DNA of 64,000 nucleotides. Origin: Hippophae tibetana (taxonomy: Eukaryota; Streptophyta; Magnoliopsida; Rosales; Elaeagnaceae). The stretch lies in contig CM072809.1 of assembly GCA_037013495.1 (NCBI GenBank), positions 5,727,001-5,791,000 on the forward strand, read 5' to 3'. The notes below the pieces were generated by a model. The model was not told where the DNA came from, did no database searches, and worked only from the letters and a program-made list of their open reading frames with translations. Shown one piece after another: positions 26,601 through 39,400 of the stretch. Numbering within the stretch: position 1 is the stretch's first letter; every line of letters starts with the position of its first letter. Both the position numbers and the translations under genes were made by a program.

Positions 26601-29600
26601 TAGAAAACTTTTAAGCCATGGCTAAACAATAACTGTGCTTTTCAATTTTGCCAACAAAATGTACTTCCTAGCTATATGTGTATCAACAGTCTGTGTGTCC
26701 TGCAACAAATTGCAAGTTCTGGTAGCTCTATATTGATGTAACAGACACCAAAGTTAGCACCAACCTTGTTGAGCATATTCTGTAACTTAACCCAGGATGA
26801 AGGAAAATTAAGTGGTGCTAGCTGGTGCTGTGTTTTTCGATCCAGTTTTTCTTGCTTGTATTCAAGTTCTTAATGATGCTTCTGCACTCAACTCAGCCTC
26901 AAAGTTTTACTGTTTCAGCTTGCTTGTATAGCATTTGTTTTGTTGGGATAAAACTACTTCTATATCAATAGTTGTAGTTGCTTGTTCTGCTCAGTTATTA
27001 GGATGGAATGGTTTAGCAAAATAATAATTGGCTACCATTTGCACCTTGAAACTCTCAGAGAATTTTGCTAAGCTTGTTTTGAATGTAAAGCACAATGTTT
27101 TATCAAGCTTGCTTTATCTAATTTTTTGCTTTCTGAAATATGTATGTTTGCAATGAATTGTCAGATCTTGGTACTTAAATTATCTTAAAGCCTAAGTTCT
27201 AAATTATGATATTTTGGAGAAATGCCCATCTGCTTATTCTAATATATACATGTTTTGCATTATGGTTGTTTCACATTCTTTTTCTGTGTGAATGTAGGCA
27301 TAGGAACTGTAATATCAGCCATAAATGGGAGACTAGATTCACCAGAAACTCAGCACACTGATGAATGTGAATCTGCTCTTGAAGCATTGGGTCAAATAGG
27401 ATCTTGTAAGTATGAAACTACTTTACATTTGGAGAAGTCTTTCTAAGTAAGCCACTCAATGGTCTCATTGCAGCATTTATGTAACTTGGAGGTGAAAACA
27501 CTTGGTGCATCTGGTGTGTAAATGATCTCAGAATAAATTTACATGGCCAAGGAATATTTCTTTAAAATAAGAGAACATGCCAAGCAACTGTTCTCAGAAA
27601 TGGGATTTTGTGGTCTTCAGCATGACATTTTCCTTTTGGTTCATAAATTTAAGATTAATATATGTTGAAAAGTACAATGCTGCAGCTTAACCGGTCTTAT
27701 ATATTCACTTGTAAGTTGTTCAATGATGCTGATAAATGATTCCTTGAGCATGTAGAAATTTTCCACTATCACGTCCTGAAGCACATTCATTTAAAACTAT
27801 CTTTTGTTCCTCATTTCATGGGGAAGTGTCAGAGCAGTAATATTTGGCCCTCTTAGGTTGTTTGTAAGAGCTGAAAATTGCAGTCATCTGGTGCTTTACA
27901 TTGAAAGTGAAACGTGTATTACTCTGAATAAAACTGACTTTAAAATGATTTGGTAGTGATTTTCTAATACAAATATTTGCACCTTGTAACTCTTTGCATG
28001 AGAGAGCTGAACTCCCCAGTTCTTTAATTGATGTACCCATATTATTAAAAATCTAACGCTTTTTTTGCCGTATTTGGATGCATTTAGCAATACAAGGAGC
28101 ACAGTTGCTACTGTTGAAGTTGCCACAAGCTGCAAGACATGTTACTGAGGCTGCCTTAGTTGGTCAAGGACGTGGTAAACAACTTGTGAGTGAAGCGAAT
28201 ATCTAACTTTTTTAATTGTTCCAGCCCATCTGCCCTCATATTTGTTTTTTCTTGCTATTTCATTTTTAAAATAAGAAACTTGCTAAATAGAGTTGCTGTA
28301 AACAGCTCTGACTTGTCTGAATGCAATTTTGCTTTCCTTACTGACTAATTGTGTCTGAATTAATGGGTGTTTATTGGTTTCAAAATTTGTTGATTTATCA
28401 CAGTTATTATAAGCTTAATACGAGCCAACCATTTTTTTCCCTTCTCTCTTCCTACTTTTACATATTGAGCTTATTATTGTATTTGAATTATCTTACATGT
28501 ATAGGAGTCTGTAGGTCAGGAACATTTAATAGAGGAAGAATATAGAAGTTATTGGGATTCACACGTATTAGGATGTCTTTGCTCTAATGTCAAATTTTGA
28601 TGGTGTATTGCCTTTTCTGAACTGTCAAGCTTGAAGGATCTGATTTTATTATATTCTGAGAGCACTAATTCCAAGTCTTTATTTCATTCTTATACTTATT
28701 ATTTTGATCCTTGATGACAAATAAGGCTGCCTTGCATGCCCTTGCAAACATCTCCGGAGAAGTTCGATCTGAGAACAGCATGATATTGAACAGTAGTGCG
28801 GAAGAAGGTCTGCGTCGAGTAATTTATGAGACAGCATCCAAGACTCCAAAGCTTACTCCATCTGTAAGCAACATCTTTTTGTTGTGAAATCATAAAGTAA
28901 GCAATTGTTCCTTAGAAAAAGATAAAATAAAATAAAGGAAGCAACTGTTGCAATGACCCATGTGCAAGTTATGCAGCCATCAGTTTGCATCCTGCCTTTC
29001 TTATGCTAACAAACTTGTGCTTAGCCGAATTTGCTTTGCAGTGACTTGTATTTTGTATGTACTTATTCTTGCTATATTTTTGAACTTTTCAAATTTAAAA
29101 AAGAGGATATTTACTGAGTACATGGTGCAATGGCAGGGTCTTATTTTATCAGTTCTTCACCAGGATGCAGAAACACGGTTGGCGGTGAGATTTTTAATTG
29201 ATCTTGGATATAATTCATTACTGTAGCAGATAACACAATTTGAAAAGTTAATTTAAAAGGAATTTTTACTGTATTTTGCGATTTTGTTTCTACTTTTAGC
29301 TATTTCATGACTTGTTACAGGCATGTTCTCTAATTTGCCTCACGCAAATTAAGTCTTACTTGAATGAGTCTCTCAATTTTGTTGACATTAATAAAATATT
29401 AGACATTTAAATCAATTTTGTGGTAATCAATTTTATTATTGTAGTTGGAATCTGATGCATGTTTTTGAATTTTATACATCGGTAGTACTTACCGATGTTG
29501 GTGTTTCATTTTGAAATAAAATTAATGAGGCTACAAAATGAATATTTTCAGGGTTATAGAATTATAACTGGGTTGGTGGTTCGCACGTGGTTTCTAATGG

Positions 29601-32600
29601 AGATCTGCTCGAAACAAGAGATTATAAACATAGTGACTGATGCAACCACTGAAAACACAAAAATAGGTTCTTTCTAAATTCTAGTCTCTACCGTCATGCT
29701 ATTTATTTGAATAAGGTGAATATCCAGTTCTTAACGTTTATGGTCAAGGTACTTGGTAACCTTAAGCCCTTAATTTAAAAGGGACTTCGTGTGTCAGTCA
29801 CTGGATGCGGATTAATATCTTCATTCCCCCCCCCCCCCCCCATCAATTGCTCCACTCAGACAATAGAACTAAAGCCATAGAGTATATAATTTGTGCCATG
29901 ACTTTGTAGTTGTAACATTGTTGCAGCTAGATTCTTGTTTTCCAGCTTTACCCCTGCAATGGTGTCTGCATGAAACCAAACTTAAATGTACTTGCCACAT
30001 GTCATGTGGTAGCGCATCTTCAAATTCTACGTAAATGTCTGCTTTCCTTTAACCATGCACAAATGCACAATGTTCAGAATTTAATATCTGATTACAGGTT
30101 AACACTAAGAAGGATAAAGTTGGCAAAATATCTATTAAAATACATCATTTCCTACAACAATGTCTTCGGACATATCATTTCTAAATATATCTTTAATCGT
30201 GCCTCGTTTGAGACGCCTTGTCTGAAGAGAGAGAGAAAGAGAATTCAGCTTCTTTTCCATTCAAGAATACAGAGTTGCAACTATGTGTGATTTTATCAAA
30301 TAGGATTGTGACTCTTTTACAAAATAAGTTTCAGCATTTATTCATATTTCTTTACGCTGCAGCCATCCCATAAATGACTTTCCAGGCGATGAACTACTGA
30401 ATTGCTTATTCAGAATGTGATTTGATTCTTGTTCTTTGAGATCTGGACACGATTTGCTGTTTACCTTTAATTATATTAAGGTGACTGCATTTATTTTGAA
30501 ATTCTATGTTAAATGAATTTTTTAGGTATGGAAACTAGACATAATTGTTGCAAGGCAATCCAGAAGGCTTTTTTGTCATCAAGTAATATTTTGAACGACC
30601 CTTCTCTTGCTGGGACAGCTGCAAAGGTGAGTTATATTTAACATTTGTAGTTCTCTTTTTTTCCCCTCCCTCTCCCTCTCACCCTATAAGTGGGTGGAGT
30701 CTAAGGATGTACAAAATATTTTTTTATCCAATCAAATTGCAAAATCCGTCCACATTCGAAGGATTGTGGATGGTTTCTATCAATGATCGTATTGAATTGG
30801 ATGAAAATTTTCAAAATATGTAAGGTGTGAATTGAATAACGGATTAGGTTTAGTATTTTTAAATTCGCATAAATACAATCCGATTTATATATATTAAAAT
30901 ATAATATCTTTTATATTCATCTATAGATTCTGAGTTTTTTAATAATTTGAAAATAATTTTACCCCATTCATTCAAAACTTACTCTAATACACAATAATTA
31001 AATGAGTATTACTTTGAATTATTTTTTTCCTTTTTAACCTCTTGAATGAAATTATTCAATGAATTATTTTTACTTTTCCATTTCTATTTGTTCTTTACCA
31101 AAGTTATTTGTTATTTTTTAAAGTTAATTGATAATTCTATTAGATAAGTGTACCATATTATGGTTTTAAATTTTGAGTTGTGTGGATTTATAATTTGCAT
31201 ATTTTTTTAATTAAAAAATTTGTAGTAATTAAAAATATCATTTAATGGATTGTATTGATTGATCCAAAGCAATCCGCATATACAATGAATCGGATTAAAT
31301 GTACAGGTAATTAGAGATGATAAAATTTATAATCCGTATTGATCGGATCGAATTGCAAATTCACTAAAACTAGGAGAATTTGATCAGCTACCCCCATAGT
31401 GAAGTACCTGGGACCTTAACTAACCAATGTATCTAAGTCGAACTTGGCTGACCATGAATTCCATATTTAGATAACATCTGTTACGTTAATTACCGGGCCG
31501 CCCGCCCCTGATCTAATAAGAACTATTATCCTTATGACCAAACAAGGACCAGCTTACTTACTTCTTGAGCGAGAGTTCCACGATCCCGACCAGTAACTTG
31601 TTGGGAGTAGGGGCATCAAAGCTTGCCCAACCTAGTAAATGGGCTTGGAGATAGAAGGTTTTCTGGGAGAGAAACTCCTAATAAAGAGATTTTTCGGATA
31701 TTCACCCCTAAAGCCATTGTCCACAGCTTTGGCTACTGAACTTTTGGCTACTGAACTTATCAACAGAGGACAGAGCCTTAAGTCGTAGAGAGAACTCTTT
31801 GTTCTGTCTTTCGGGTTATAGGGCGTAGGGAGTAGGCGAGTCAGTCTATAGAGCTACTTAAAGTCGAAAACATGTTCAGCTCAAGTGTCTTAGGGGAATC
31901 CATCTTGTCGCTAATTCAATTACGAGTGCCAGTATTCTTGGTCTCATTGTAGAAAGTCTTTTTTGCTTTCCGGTAGTCGTAGTCTTTTTCGGGCTTTTTT
32001 TAAGATTTGAATCTGAAGGTTTGTAAACTAAAGTTTTTTCTTTACGATCCAAGAGGATGTTTCTGTTCTCTTATCCGCTTCATGCTCGTGTCAATGGGTT
32101 GGTAGGAGTTATATTTACTTCGTGTCAATGGTTTGGTAGGAGTTATATTTACTTAGAGATGTATAATGGGACGAGCCCTTCCCAATTGAATTGTGGTACA
32201 GCCCGGTAATTACATGGTTCGGATCATCTTGTATCATTTAAATATGAGACGGGCTTGACATGGAACTTTAATGGGATGAAACGTGTTAGCCTATTTGTAT
32301 CCCATTTATTATTAATTTTCTCCTTTCAAATATGAAAAAACGAATCAAAAATATTGCCTTTAAGAAAGAAAAAAAATAAAATTCTCAACAACTCTTTTCT
32401 GTTTTGAAAAGGGATTTAACAATACATGACAGTAGGTGTTTAGATCTTGAATGAATGAAATAAAAATCTTAATTTTACTATGAAAGTAAGAGAGAAAAAA
32501 ACTATAAATTGAGAGAAGATATATAGTAGTGTTTGGATATAGAGAAAATGAAAGATTTGTTTAGGAGAATCTGTAAATTGTTATAATTTTTGAATTTCTC

Positions 32601-33145
32601 AAAGCTTTTGTTTGGCTGCCTAGAAAGTATCATTCTTTCCGTCTCTTAATTGTCATTAATAAGTACGCCAAAGTTGTATCCGTCTGTCCCCTTCTTTTTT
32701 TTGTTAATTTTCTCACGCTTAGGAGACCCATTAAAAGATGGTCCATCAGTTGACCCATATCCCATTTGTGCTGAAACAAGATGAGACATGCTTTGATCGG
32801 GACTAGTGTTGACGATCCTTAGAATCCATATAGGCCATTTTAGGTGGGATGGGTCAGGCCTAACCATCCTATTTAACATGTCTAGTTATACTTGCGTTTG
32901 TGGTGCCGCACGAGTGTGTAATGGATGAACTAAAACGCATATGAATCCTACAAATGCAGGTCTGTATATATGCGATTAAAAAAACAAACAAACAATAAGG
33001 CTTTATTTATTTACTAATTTTATTAGCTTCTCCTAAAATGAATTATTCCCTATGAGTGCAGGTCCATGAAGCTGTTAGAAGAGGCCCCTATGTGACTAAG
33101 AAGGTTGAAGCTCAACCAATGGTGGTAACCGCCGATAGATTTTAA
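20616..33145 (+). CDS. 26S proteasome non-ATPase regulatory subunit 5 (S5b) homologue
   Basis: ARM/HEAT-repeat protein; in the family, PSMD5/S5b (yeast Hsm3) chaperones assembly of the 19S base through Rpt1, in cytosol and nucleus. All 17 exons join in frame to 519 codons: 20616-20679, 20776-20839, 21906-22014, 22230-22292, 22703-22806, 24136-24202, 24307-24378, 25384-25545, 26255-26328, 26428-26516, 27298-27405, 28088-28185, 28726-28863, 29137-29184, 29552-29666, 30526-30626, 33062-33145. Every intron is GT..AG. Length matches the family (human about 504). Recognisable stretches include PLILDYGVYPLLLDCLVNGN, GRVRVLALIVKLFAISSS, ESALEALGQIG, KQLAALHALANISGEVRS, an AGYRIITGLVVRTWFLMEI region and the C-terminal GPYVTKKVEAQPMVVTADRF. 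No stop or frameshift was seen, so the gene appears intact. Introns 5 and 16 are swollen by transposon and foreign DNA. Confidence 0.93.
22807..22990. repeat. 92-bp tandem duplication at the exon 5 donor
   Basis: 22807-22898 and 22899-22990 are near-identical direct copies (both start GTAAGGCCTAAT; only a few substitutions). The unit begins exactly at the 5' splice site of PSMD5 intron 5, so a second GTAAGG lies 92 bases downstream. That copy is preceded by TTTAT rather than the exon sequence, so the first donor should still be preferred. Confidence 0.9.
23180..23871. mobile_element. Non-autonomous Mutator-like element in PSMD5 intron 5
   Basis: 692-bp element flanked by a perfect 9-bp target duplication TCAAAATAG (23171-23179 and 23872-23880), the size produced by Mutator-like transposases. 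Both ends form long imperfect inverted repeats of about 200 bases: left 23180-23380 and right about 23690-23871 share, in opposite orientation, TTTTATGTCCCATGTTATTA, AGGTTCCGT and AACAAGGACATTT/GACAAGGACATTT. The left arm also contains a second, internal direct copy of the TTATGTCTCATATCATTAAAAGG motif. No transposase coding is present. Related older copies lie at 8030-8620 and 11750-12404. Confidence 0.8.
29826..29841. repeat. Poly-C tract in PSMD5 intron
   Basis: Sixteen consecutive C residues within intron 15, unusual in such AT-rich DNA. Length is prone to sequencing error. Confidence 0.8.
30705..31320. mobile_element. Degenerate hAT-like non-autonomous element in PSMD5 intron 16
   Basis: The left side (AAGGATGTACAAAAT, then repeated AATCCG/GGATTG words) and right side (ATTGTATTGATTGATCC, CAATCCGCATATAC, CGGATTAAATGTACA) are rich in opposed ATCCG/CGGAT motifs, as in subterminal regions of plant hAT elements. 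Terminal inverted repeats are weak (GGATGTACA against TGTAC on the right) and I could not define a target duplication, so the limits are approximate. Confidence 0.4.
31370..32070. other. Probable organelle-derived insertion, mitochondrial-like
   Basis: About 700 bases with clearly more G and C than the surrounding intron, starting near TCAGCTACCCCCATAG and fading after a CTTTTTTCGGG-type stretch near 32000-32060. It has the texture of plant mitochondrial non-coding DNA (short words such as GGGAGTAGG, GAGCGAGAG, TTTTCGGG) and no transposon ends. A short tandem duplication of TTTGGCTACTGAACTT lies near 31729-31760. The identity is a judgement from composition and style; no mitochondrial gene was recognised. 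Confidence 0.45.
32087..32158. repeat. 34-35 bp direct duplication
   Basis: The segment GTGTCAATGGGTTGGTAGG plus AGTTATATTTACTT occurs twice back to back, differing by one base (GGG/GGT). It lies at the edge of the mitochondrial-like block, immediately before another transposon-like segment. Confidence 0.85.
32157..32885. mobile_element. Possible hAT-like remnant in PSMD5 intron 16
   Basis: Begins TAGAGATGTATAATGGGAC and ends near ATTTAACATGTCTA, loosely opposed termini; the interior is rich in words such as GGGACGAG, GACGGGC, GGCCTAACC and CCCATATCCC, typical of hAT subterminal DNA. Neither a convincing target duplication nor transposase coding is present. Limits are approximate. Confidence 0.35.
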
Positions 33146-36100
33146 GGTTACTGTTGACAATCCTTTGTTGGTCAGGTATTTTAGGCTGGCATAAATACTA
33201 GGCTGAGTAGCCACATGCGAGTGCATTAGAGCGCTTATATAAATTTGTAGAACTAAACTTGTTCGACATAATTTAATCCTACTTTTCCTTTTGTTTTGAA
33301 CTATTCGCGTGTAAAACGGCAAAAGGTCAGGAGGTCAATAACGCTAGTATAGAAACTACTTTATTATAAAATAAACTTTTGACAATATTTTAAAGAGAAT
33401 TGAGTCTTAGTACATGTTTAGCCTTTTAAATTCAAGAGAGTATTTCGTAGTCGAATCCCTTTGACAAAAAGTTTTAATTAAAAGTAAATAATATTATTTT
33501 AATGATTTTTATTAAAATATTATTATTTTTGGTCAAGTGATAAAAATATAGTTAAAGCTTGTCCTCCTTTAGCGGTGGTAGCGGTGAAATGCTAGTTAAT
33601 AGGAAAAATGTAATTTTTTATTTGAATGTTTTGTCATGATTACTATTTTTATTTTAATATTTTATTGATTTTTATTTTTTAAAAATATAAAAATATGTTT
33701 ATAAATAATTATGTTATAATATTTTTTTTGTTACATAATTTATTTAAGTATATTTTTATTTTTGTTAGTGGTTGTTTTGTCATAGTTTATTCACCTGATT
33801 TAAAAAAAAAAATTATGGTAGTATTTTTATTTTTTTTCAAAGTTGAGTCTTGAAAACACTTTTTAAAATGTAACGGATTAAATGACAAATATTTTATAAT
33901 ATGTAGGATTTTTAGAGTCTTTTCTTATTTTAAATTATGACTTAACTTCTAATTTTTAAAGAAACAATATCATAGAATATATAGATTATGTTATTTGTGT
34001 TATTTAATTTTGTATAAAAGGTGTTATTTATTCTATTAGTTTTATAAAAAATGTTAAATTATATTATTTTAATTATTTTTTATTAGAATGTTATTTTTAT
34101 TCTCTCAAAATATTTGTTATAAAACACGAGTTTTAACATTGTAAAGTCATAATTAATATTAAATTTTATAAAATATTTGTTAATTATTATTATTGTTGTT
34201 TTTTAAAAAATAAATTTATATTAAATTTTATTTTTATTTTTGTTTTTGTTAAAGTTTTGTATTTTAATTATATGCTAAAAATAGTAAATATTTTAATAAA
34301 AAAATTATTAAAATAATATAATTTATTTTTAATAGAAAAGTTGAGAGATTAAATAATATCATTTTAATATAAATAATTAAATGACATGTTGAAGATTTAT
34401 GTTGCAACTCATCTTTTATTAAAAGGGAATAGAAGTACAAATTTTGTTGCTCACATCTTGGAGTTCCCTAAGGATCAACTCAAAAAATCTAAAGTAAGTT
34501 TTTTAGAATAAAAAAGTGGTTTTTTGGTCGTATGTAAATGGAAGTTAAAAGTATAAAATAGTTAAATTTTAATAAAATATATAATAAAATGTTATTATTT
34601 AACAAATAAATAAGATAGATAATGATTACATAAGTATTATGATTAATGTTGAATTATAAAAATAATGATTAAAATAATCATTTTAGTTTTTATTAATAAG
34701 TTTAATTAAAAAAAATATTCATAAATTGATTTATGATTCGTTTGTAAGTGCTGACGATTTTTGTTGTTTTGAAAGTTATAATTGAATTTTTTGCTATAGG
34801 TTATGATTGATTGAAGATAAAAGATAGTGTTGGTTTTGTGGTCAACTAGAAACCATATCTAAATATATATTTCACGAGAACTGTTTGATCTTTAAATAAT
34901 TGCATTAAAACTGTTGGATTTTTGCGGTAAGCCTGAAACGATGGTATTTATCGAACAGTAAATTTTGGTAATGTTTAGATTATCTGGTTCATATTTTTAT
35001 TTTTATATCTTCTATGCTCATTTGTTTAATTTTGGCAATTTTTTTATTTTTTTTTGTAATTTTCGTGAAATGAAAAGTTCCTTCTTTATTGATAAAATGA
35101 AAAATGTTTATTTTTATTTTTAAATAATTACAATATTTATACATCGTAGTTATATTTTTATTTTGAGTTTTAATTATAAGTGTGTAAATAATACAATTAT
35201 TTAAAAATAAAGATTAAAGTATATTATTGGTGATCAAATTTTTACAAAATTCATACATAAATTTCTAAAATTTTAAAACGTACGATTTAGTTTTTAAATT
35301 TTTAAATTTTTATACATAAATCGTATAATTTAACTCTTAAATTTTTAAATTTTTTTATATATATTTTAATTTGACTATTAAAATAAATATTTTTAAATTA
35401 AAATTTTAGTATCTATATATAAAGTTTTAAAAATTTGAAGAATAAATTGTAAGATTTAAAAATTTATAGACATATATAAAAAATTTAAAAATTAAATGAT
35501 AAATTGTATGTTTTAAAAATCTAGGAATAATTTGTGTAAATTTTATTAAAATTTGAGAACACCGCACTTTAACTTAAAAAAATTAATAAAATAATTTAAA
35601 TGATTGACATTTATTAAAGAAAATCTAAGGTTTCAAATAGGTTTGATGGTAGAATCTTATTATCCTAACCTTTTGAAATTGAATAAAAAAAATTATCAAT
35701 TGGACATGAGAAAGTACCAAGCTTTTACTAAGTAATGGTTAGGAAGCATCTAGTTATAAAAAGGATAAATAGGATTTCTTTGGGAAAAGTTAGTCATCTA
35801 AAAGTTTTAACAAACACACCTTTTTGACCTGTAGCGCATCGTCGATTAAGCATTTATATTTACTTGATCTCAAATTGAAATGAAGTTGTATCGTAGAGAA
35901 TAGAGATGCAGTAAGATTTCATCTTAGCAACTCTTACCGCGAAAAGAAGATTTAGAATTGATAGCTAAAACAAAATATAAGTGGCATGTTGTTATATAAT
36001 ACTAAAAACTTTGTACTCTTGGCAAAGTAATTTTTATTTTTAAAATGAAAAAATATAAAATTTAAATGTTTTTATAATAAAATTATTATAATATGTAAAA

Positions 36101-36300
36101 GAAAATATTTAATATAAAATATTATTATTAATTTTATTTAATTATATTATAATTATTGTGATGATATATTTTACATATTAATTATAATATAATTTAAGTA
36201 GATTCTGATTTAGTCCAGGCACAGAAGCATTGGATAAGTATACAAGTCAAACAGTGTCCAAACAGTCACTAACTCGGGAGGAGAAGCGGAATTCTCAGCT
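33146..36300. other. Intergenic DNA between PSMD5 and RPS20
   Basis: The first 150 or so bases probably include the PSMD5 3' untranslated region. The remainder is AT-rich without supported coding. It contains the inverted repeat at 35229-35563. A less AT-rich stretch at about 35640-35960 may belong to the upstream region of the S20 gene. Confidence 0.5.
35229..35563. repeat. Long imperfect palindrome (MITE-like)
   Basis: The left half (35229-35350, with GGTGATCAAATTTTTA and TTTAGTTTTTAAATTTTT) is an imperfect reverse complement of the right half (35440-35563, with AATTTAAAAATTAAATGATAAA and AAATTTGAGAACACC). The whole block could fold on itself, like many MITEs. AT-richness inflates similarity, but the outer GGTGAT../..ACACC ends also pair. 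Confidence 0.5.
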
Positions 36301-36405
36301 ATTCCAGTCTTGGGTGCATTCTGGTTACTGGATAACATAGCACTACGAACTGCACAAAAAAACCCAAGAGCTCAATTTCTCAAATTGAGATTGGGAGAGA
36401 AAGAG

Positions 36406-39400
36406 ATGGCTTCGGCTGTTCATTGCCTATGTTCATGCTTTGCCCTTCCTCTAAAATGTAGCAGCATTTCCATTAATGACTCCTCTTCTTCATCCTATTC
36501 TGCTACTATATGCGCTCCAACCCACTTCAGGTCTCTCAATTTTTCCAATACACTTTCCAATAATGTTTTCTCAAGAAGTAATACGGTTAAAAATCAATAC
36601 CAACGTAATAATTAAAGATATAGAAAAATAAATAAAGTGATTTAAGAAATAGAGAAATAAATGAAATAATTATAGAAATTATAGAAATAAATAAAGTGCT
36701 TAAATGTTTACAAAATAGAAGTGTGTAAATAATATTTGTGTGACTATGAGTTGACTTTAAAAGATGTTATAGTGTATATAATACAAGTAGTTTGTTTACT
36801 TATTTGAATCTAATATTAGTAAATTTAAAATTATGTATTCTAAATTTTACTCAACAAATACCTCTCCATACCCGTCTCTACGATTTTTACAATTATTTTC
36901 CAGATATTTTGAAAATTTTGTTTACTTCCATTAAAATAAATTTAGAATAAAATAAAAATTTATCTTAAATTTTGAATTTTATGCTTCAAATACTAATGGT
37001 CATCGGAAGCAAACACCTTTCCTAAATGATATATAAAAACCACTTGGTTTAAGCTATTTAATACTAAAATTTTGGGTTTTTTTTCTGGTAGCACTCATAT
37101 ATTATAGCTATTATTCGTGTAACAAAATGGAAAGTGATGACAAGTTCTAAGTCAGGGAATTCGGCAGGCCGAGAAAAAGCGCATCTACAACAATTTCCGT
37201 AAATCAAAAATAAAAAATCAGATGAAAAAATGTTGAGGAAATAAGTCTCATATCGACCAGAAGTAAAACAACAATACTGCTTATAAGACTGAGACACCCT
37301 TTAACTTACAAACTGGCTTTTGGAGTTGGTTTTTGGGTTAAGCGAATACGATTGATATCAAAGCAGGAATCCTGGCGGTGAAGGAGCCATCCGGTACTAC
37401 CATTGGTGGCAACAAAGTAAGACTACCATCGTCCGTTGATACAGTCGATGTGAGAGGGAATGTTGAAGAAATAAGTCACACATCGACTAAGAGGAAGACA
37501 ACAATGTTGTTTTGTAAAACTGAGGCATCTCTTAACCTATAAGGTGGCTTTTGGGTTAAGAAAAATACACGATCGAATAAGATTGGTATAAGAGCAGGAA
37601 CTTTAACGGTGGAGGAACCACCCTGTATTACCACCCGTGGCAACAAAGTAAGACTACCACCGTCCGTCAACACAGTTGATTGAGGGGAAGTGTTGAGGAA
37701 ATAAGTCTCACATCGACTAAGAGGAAGACAACAATGTTTCTTATAAGACTGAAGCACCCCTTAACCTACAAACTGACTTTTGGGTTAAAAGAACGGTCTG
37801 GTCGAATAAGATTGTTATCAGAGCAAGAACTCTGACAGTGGAGGTGACTCAATCTTATAAGCAGTATTGTTGTCTTCCTCCTAGTCAATGTGAGACTTAT
37901 TTTCTCAACATTTTCTCTTATATTGATTGTGTTGACGGACGATAGTGGTCTTACTTTGTTTCCACGAGTGGTAATATCGGATGACTCCTTCATCGCCATA
38001 ATTCCTGCTCTTATACCAATCTTATTCAAACAGACTCTTCTCTTAACCCAAAAGTCAACTTATAAGTTAAATGGTGTCTCAATCTTATAAGCACCACTGG
38101 TGTCTTCATCTTTGTTTATGTGTGACTTATTTACTCAACAAAAAGGTCCTTCTCCCTCTCATCATATTGAATTATTGATATTTAAATTGACGGGTTTTGC
38201 TGCTTCTAATATAGCGTGTGTTTAATGTATAGGGGTTTAGTACGTTTGTAATATGTTGAATTTTTTGAGGGATAATTACATATATATATATATTTGGTTT
38301 TCATTATCTGCTTATGATTTTTTTTGTGTTTGTTTCTTTATTCAATAATGCATTGCTTGTGACATACCGTGATGTTTAACCTTTAACTGTTAATATGGGA
38401 AAATTCCAACATACAGATTCTGTATGTTACATCCATTATCCAAAATGTATTGTTAGAGGTTATTCAATTTAAAAAAATTCCCAAATTGAATTTTTATTGC
38501 TGATATTAACTTATACAAATCTATGGCTCAAACTTATCAAATTAATGTATCTTACATGTTACATCTTCTAACTAGTTGATATTTGATATGATTTCTTTTG
38601 TGTTTTCAATTATTTTTCTTCAACTGGACTAAGTCTAATCATCTAACAATTCAATTTACAATTCAAAGAAGTAAACTTTGATCATTGATTTATGCTTACA
38701 TTCAAAATTTTATCATGAGGTCAGACTGTTTTAAATGCTTTGGTTGTAAGATTTTGAACGCCTATTGATTGATTGGCTAAACCGCATCAATTGTCAACTG
38801 CTAATAAGCTGTTTGCTTTTCCTTTATTATTTTCTTCCTTGTGCATGATTTGAATTAAACACTCTAGAAAGGGGAGGGGGATCGATGTCCAAGTTCATGA
38901 GAAAACTCGATAGTCTCTTTTGTGGGTTTGATTGTGCCAATAGCTATACAATTAAGTGCTCTCCCCCTTTTGTGAAATAATGGAATTGTAAGCACTGGGG
39001 ACACTGAGATGAACTAGGAAGATGAATTTAAACTTATGCACACTCAACAATATCCATTATATAAATTAGGACGACTATATGGAATCGTGTTGTGTATTAT
39101 TATTGAAGCACATCTTATTCAAATGAAAATCAAAGTTGCAGAAACACAATCTTGAGGAACAAGGACATGAATTATATCTGTAAATATATATTTGAAATCA
39201 ACTCTTCTATTTGTCTCTCTTTTTTCATTTTGTCCTTATTTCAAAAGTGAAAAACTATATCCGTATTGCATACTAAATGGAATTTTTTTTGAAGATTCGT
39301 TAAGTTCAAATGCCATGCTACTGAGCTTTACTAAAGTGAGTGCAAATGGTAGAGAGATGCCTACACTTCCTACTGTCTAATTCTGTTTTGTCTGACCTAG

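Noticed and set aside
29970..30290. 106-codon open frame in PSMD5 intron 15
   Set aside because: It lies wholly within an intron, has no domain, and the flanking exons join in frame without it.
32646..32879. 77-codon minus-strand frame in the last PSMD5 intron
   Set aside because: It falls in hAT-like subterminal sequence and resembles no protein.
37766..38090. Opposing open frames in the TRIM region
   Set aside because: They are translations of LTR and internal repeats in both orientations; TRIMs encode nothing.
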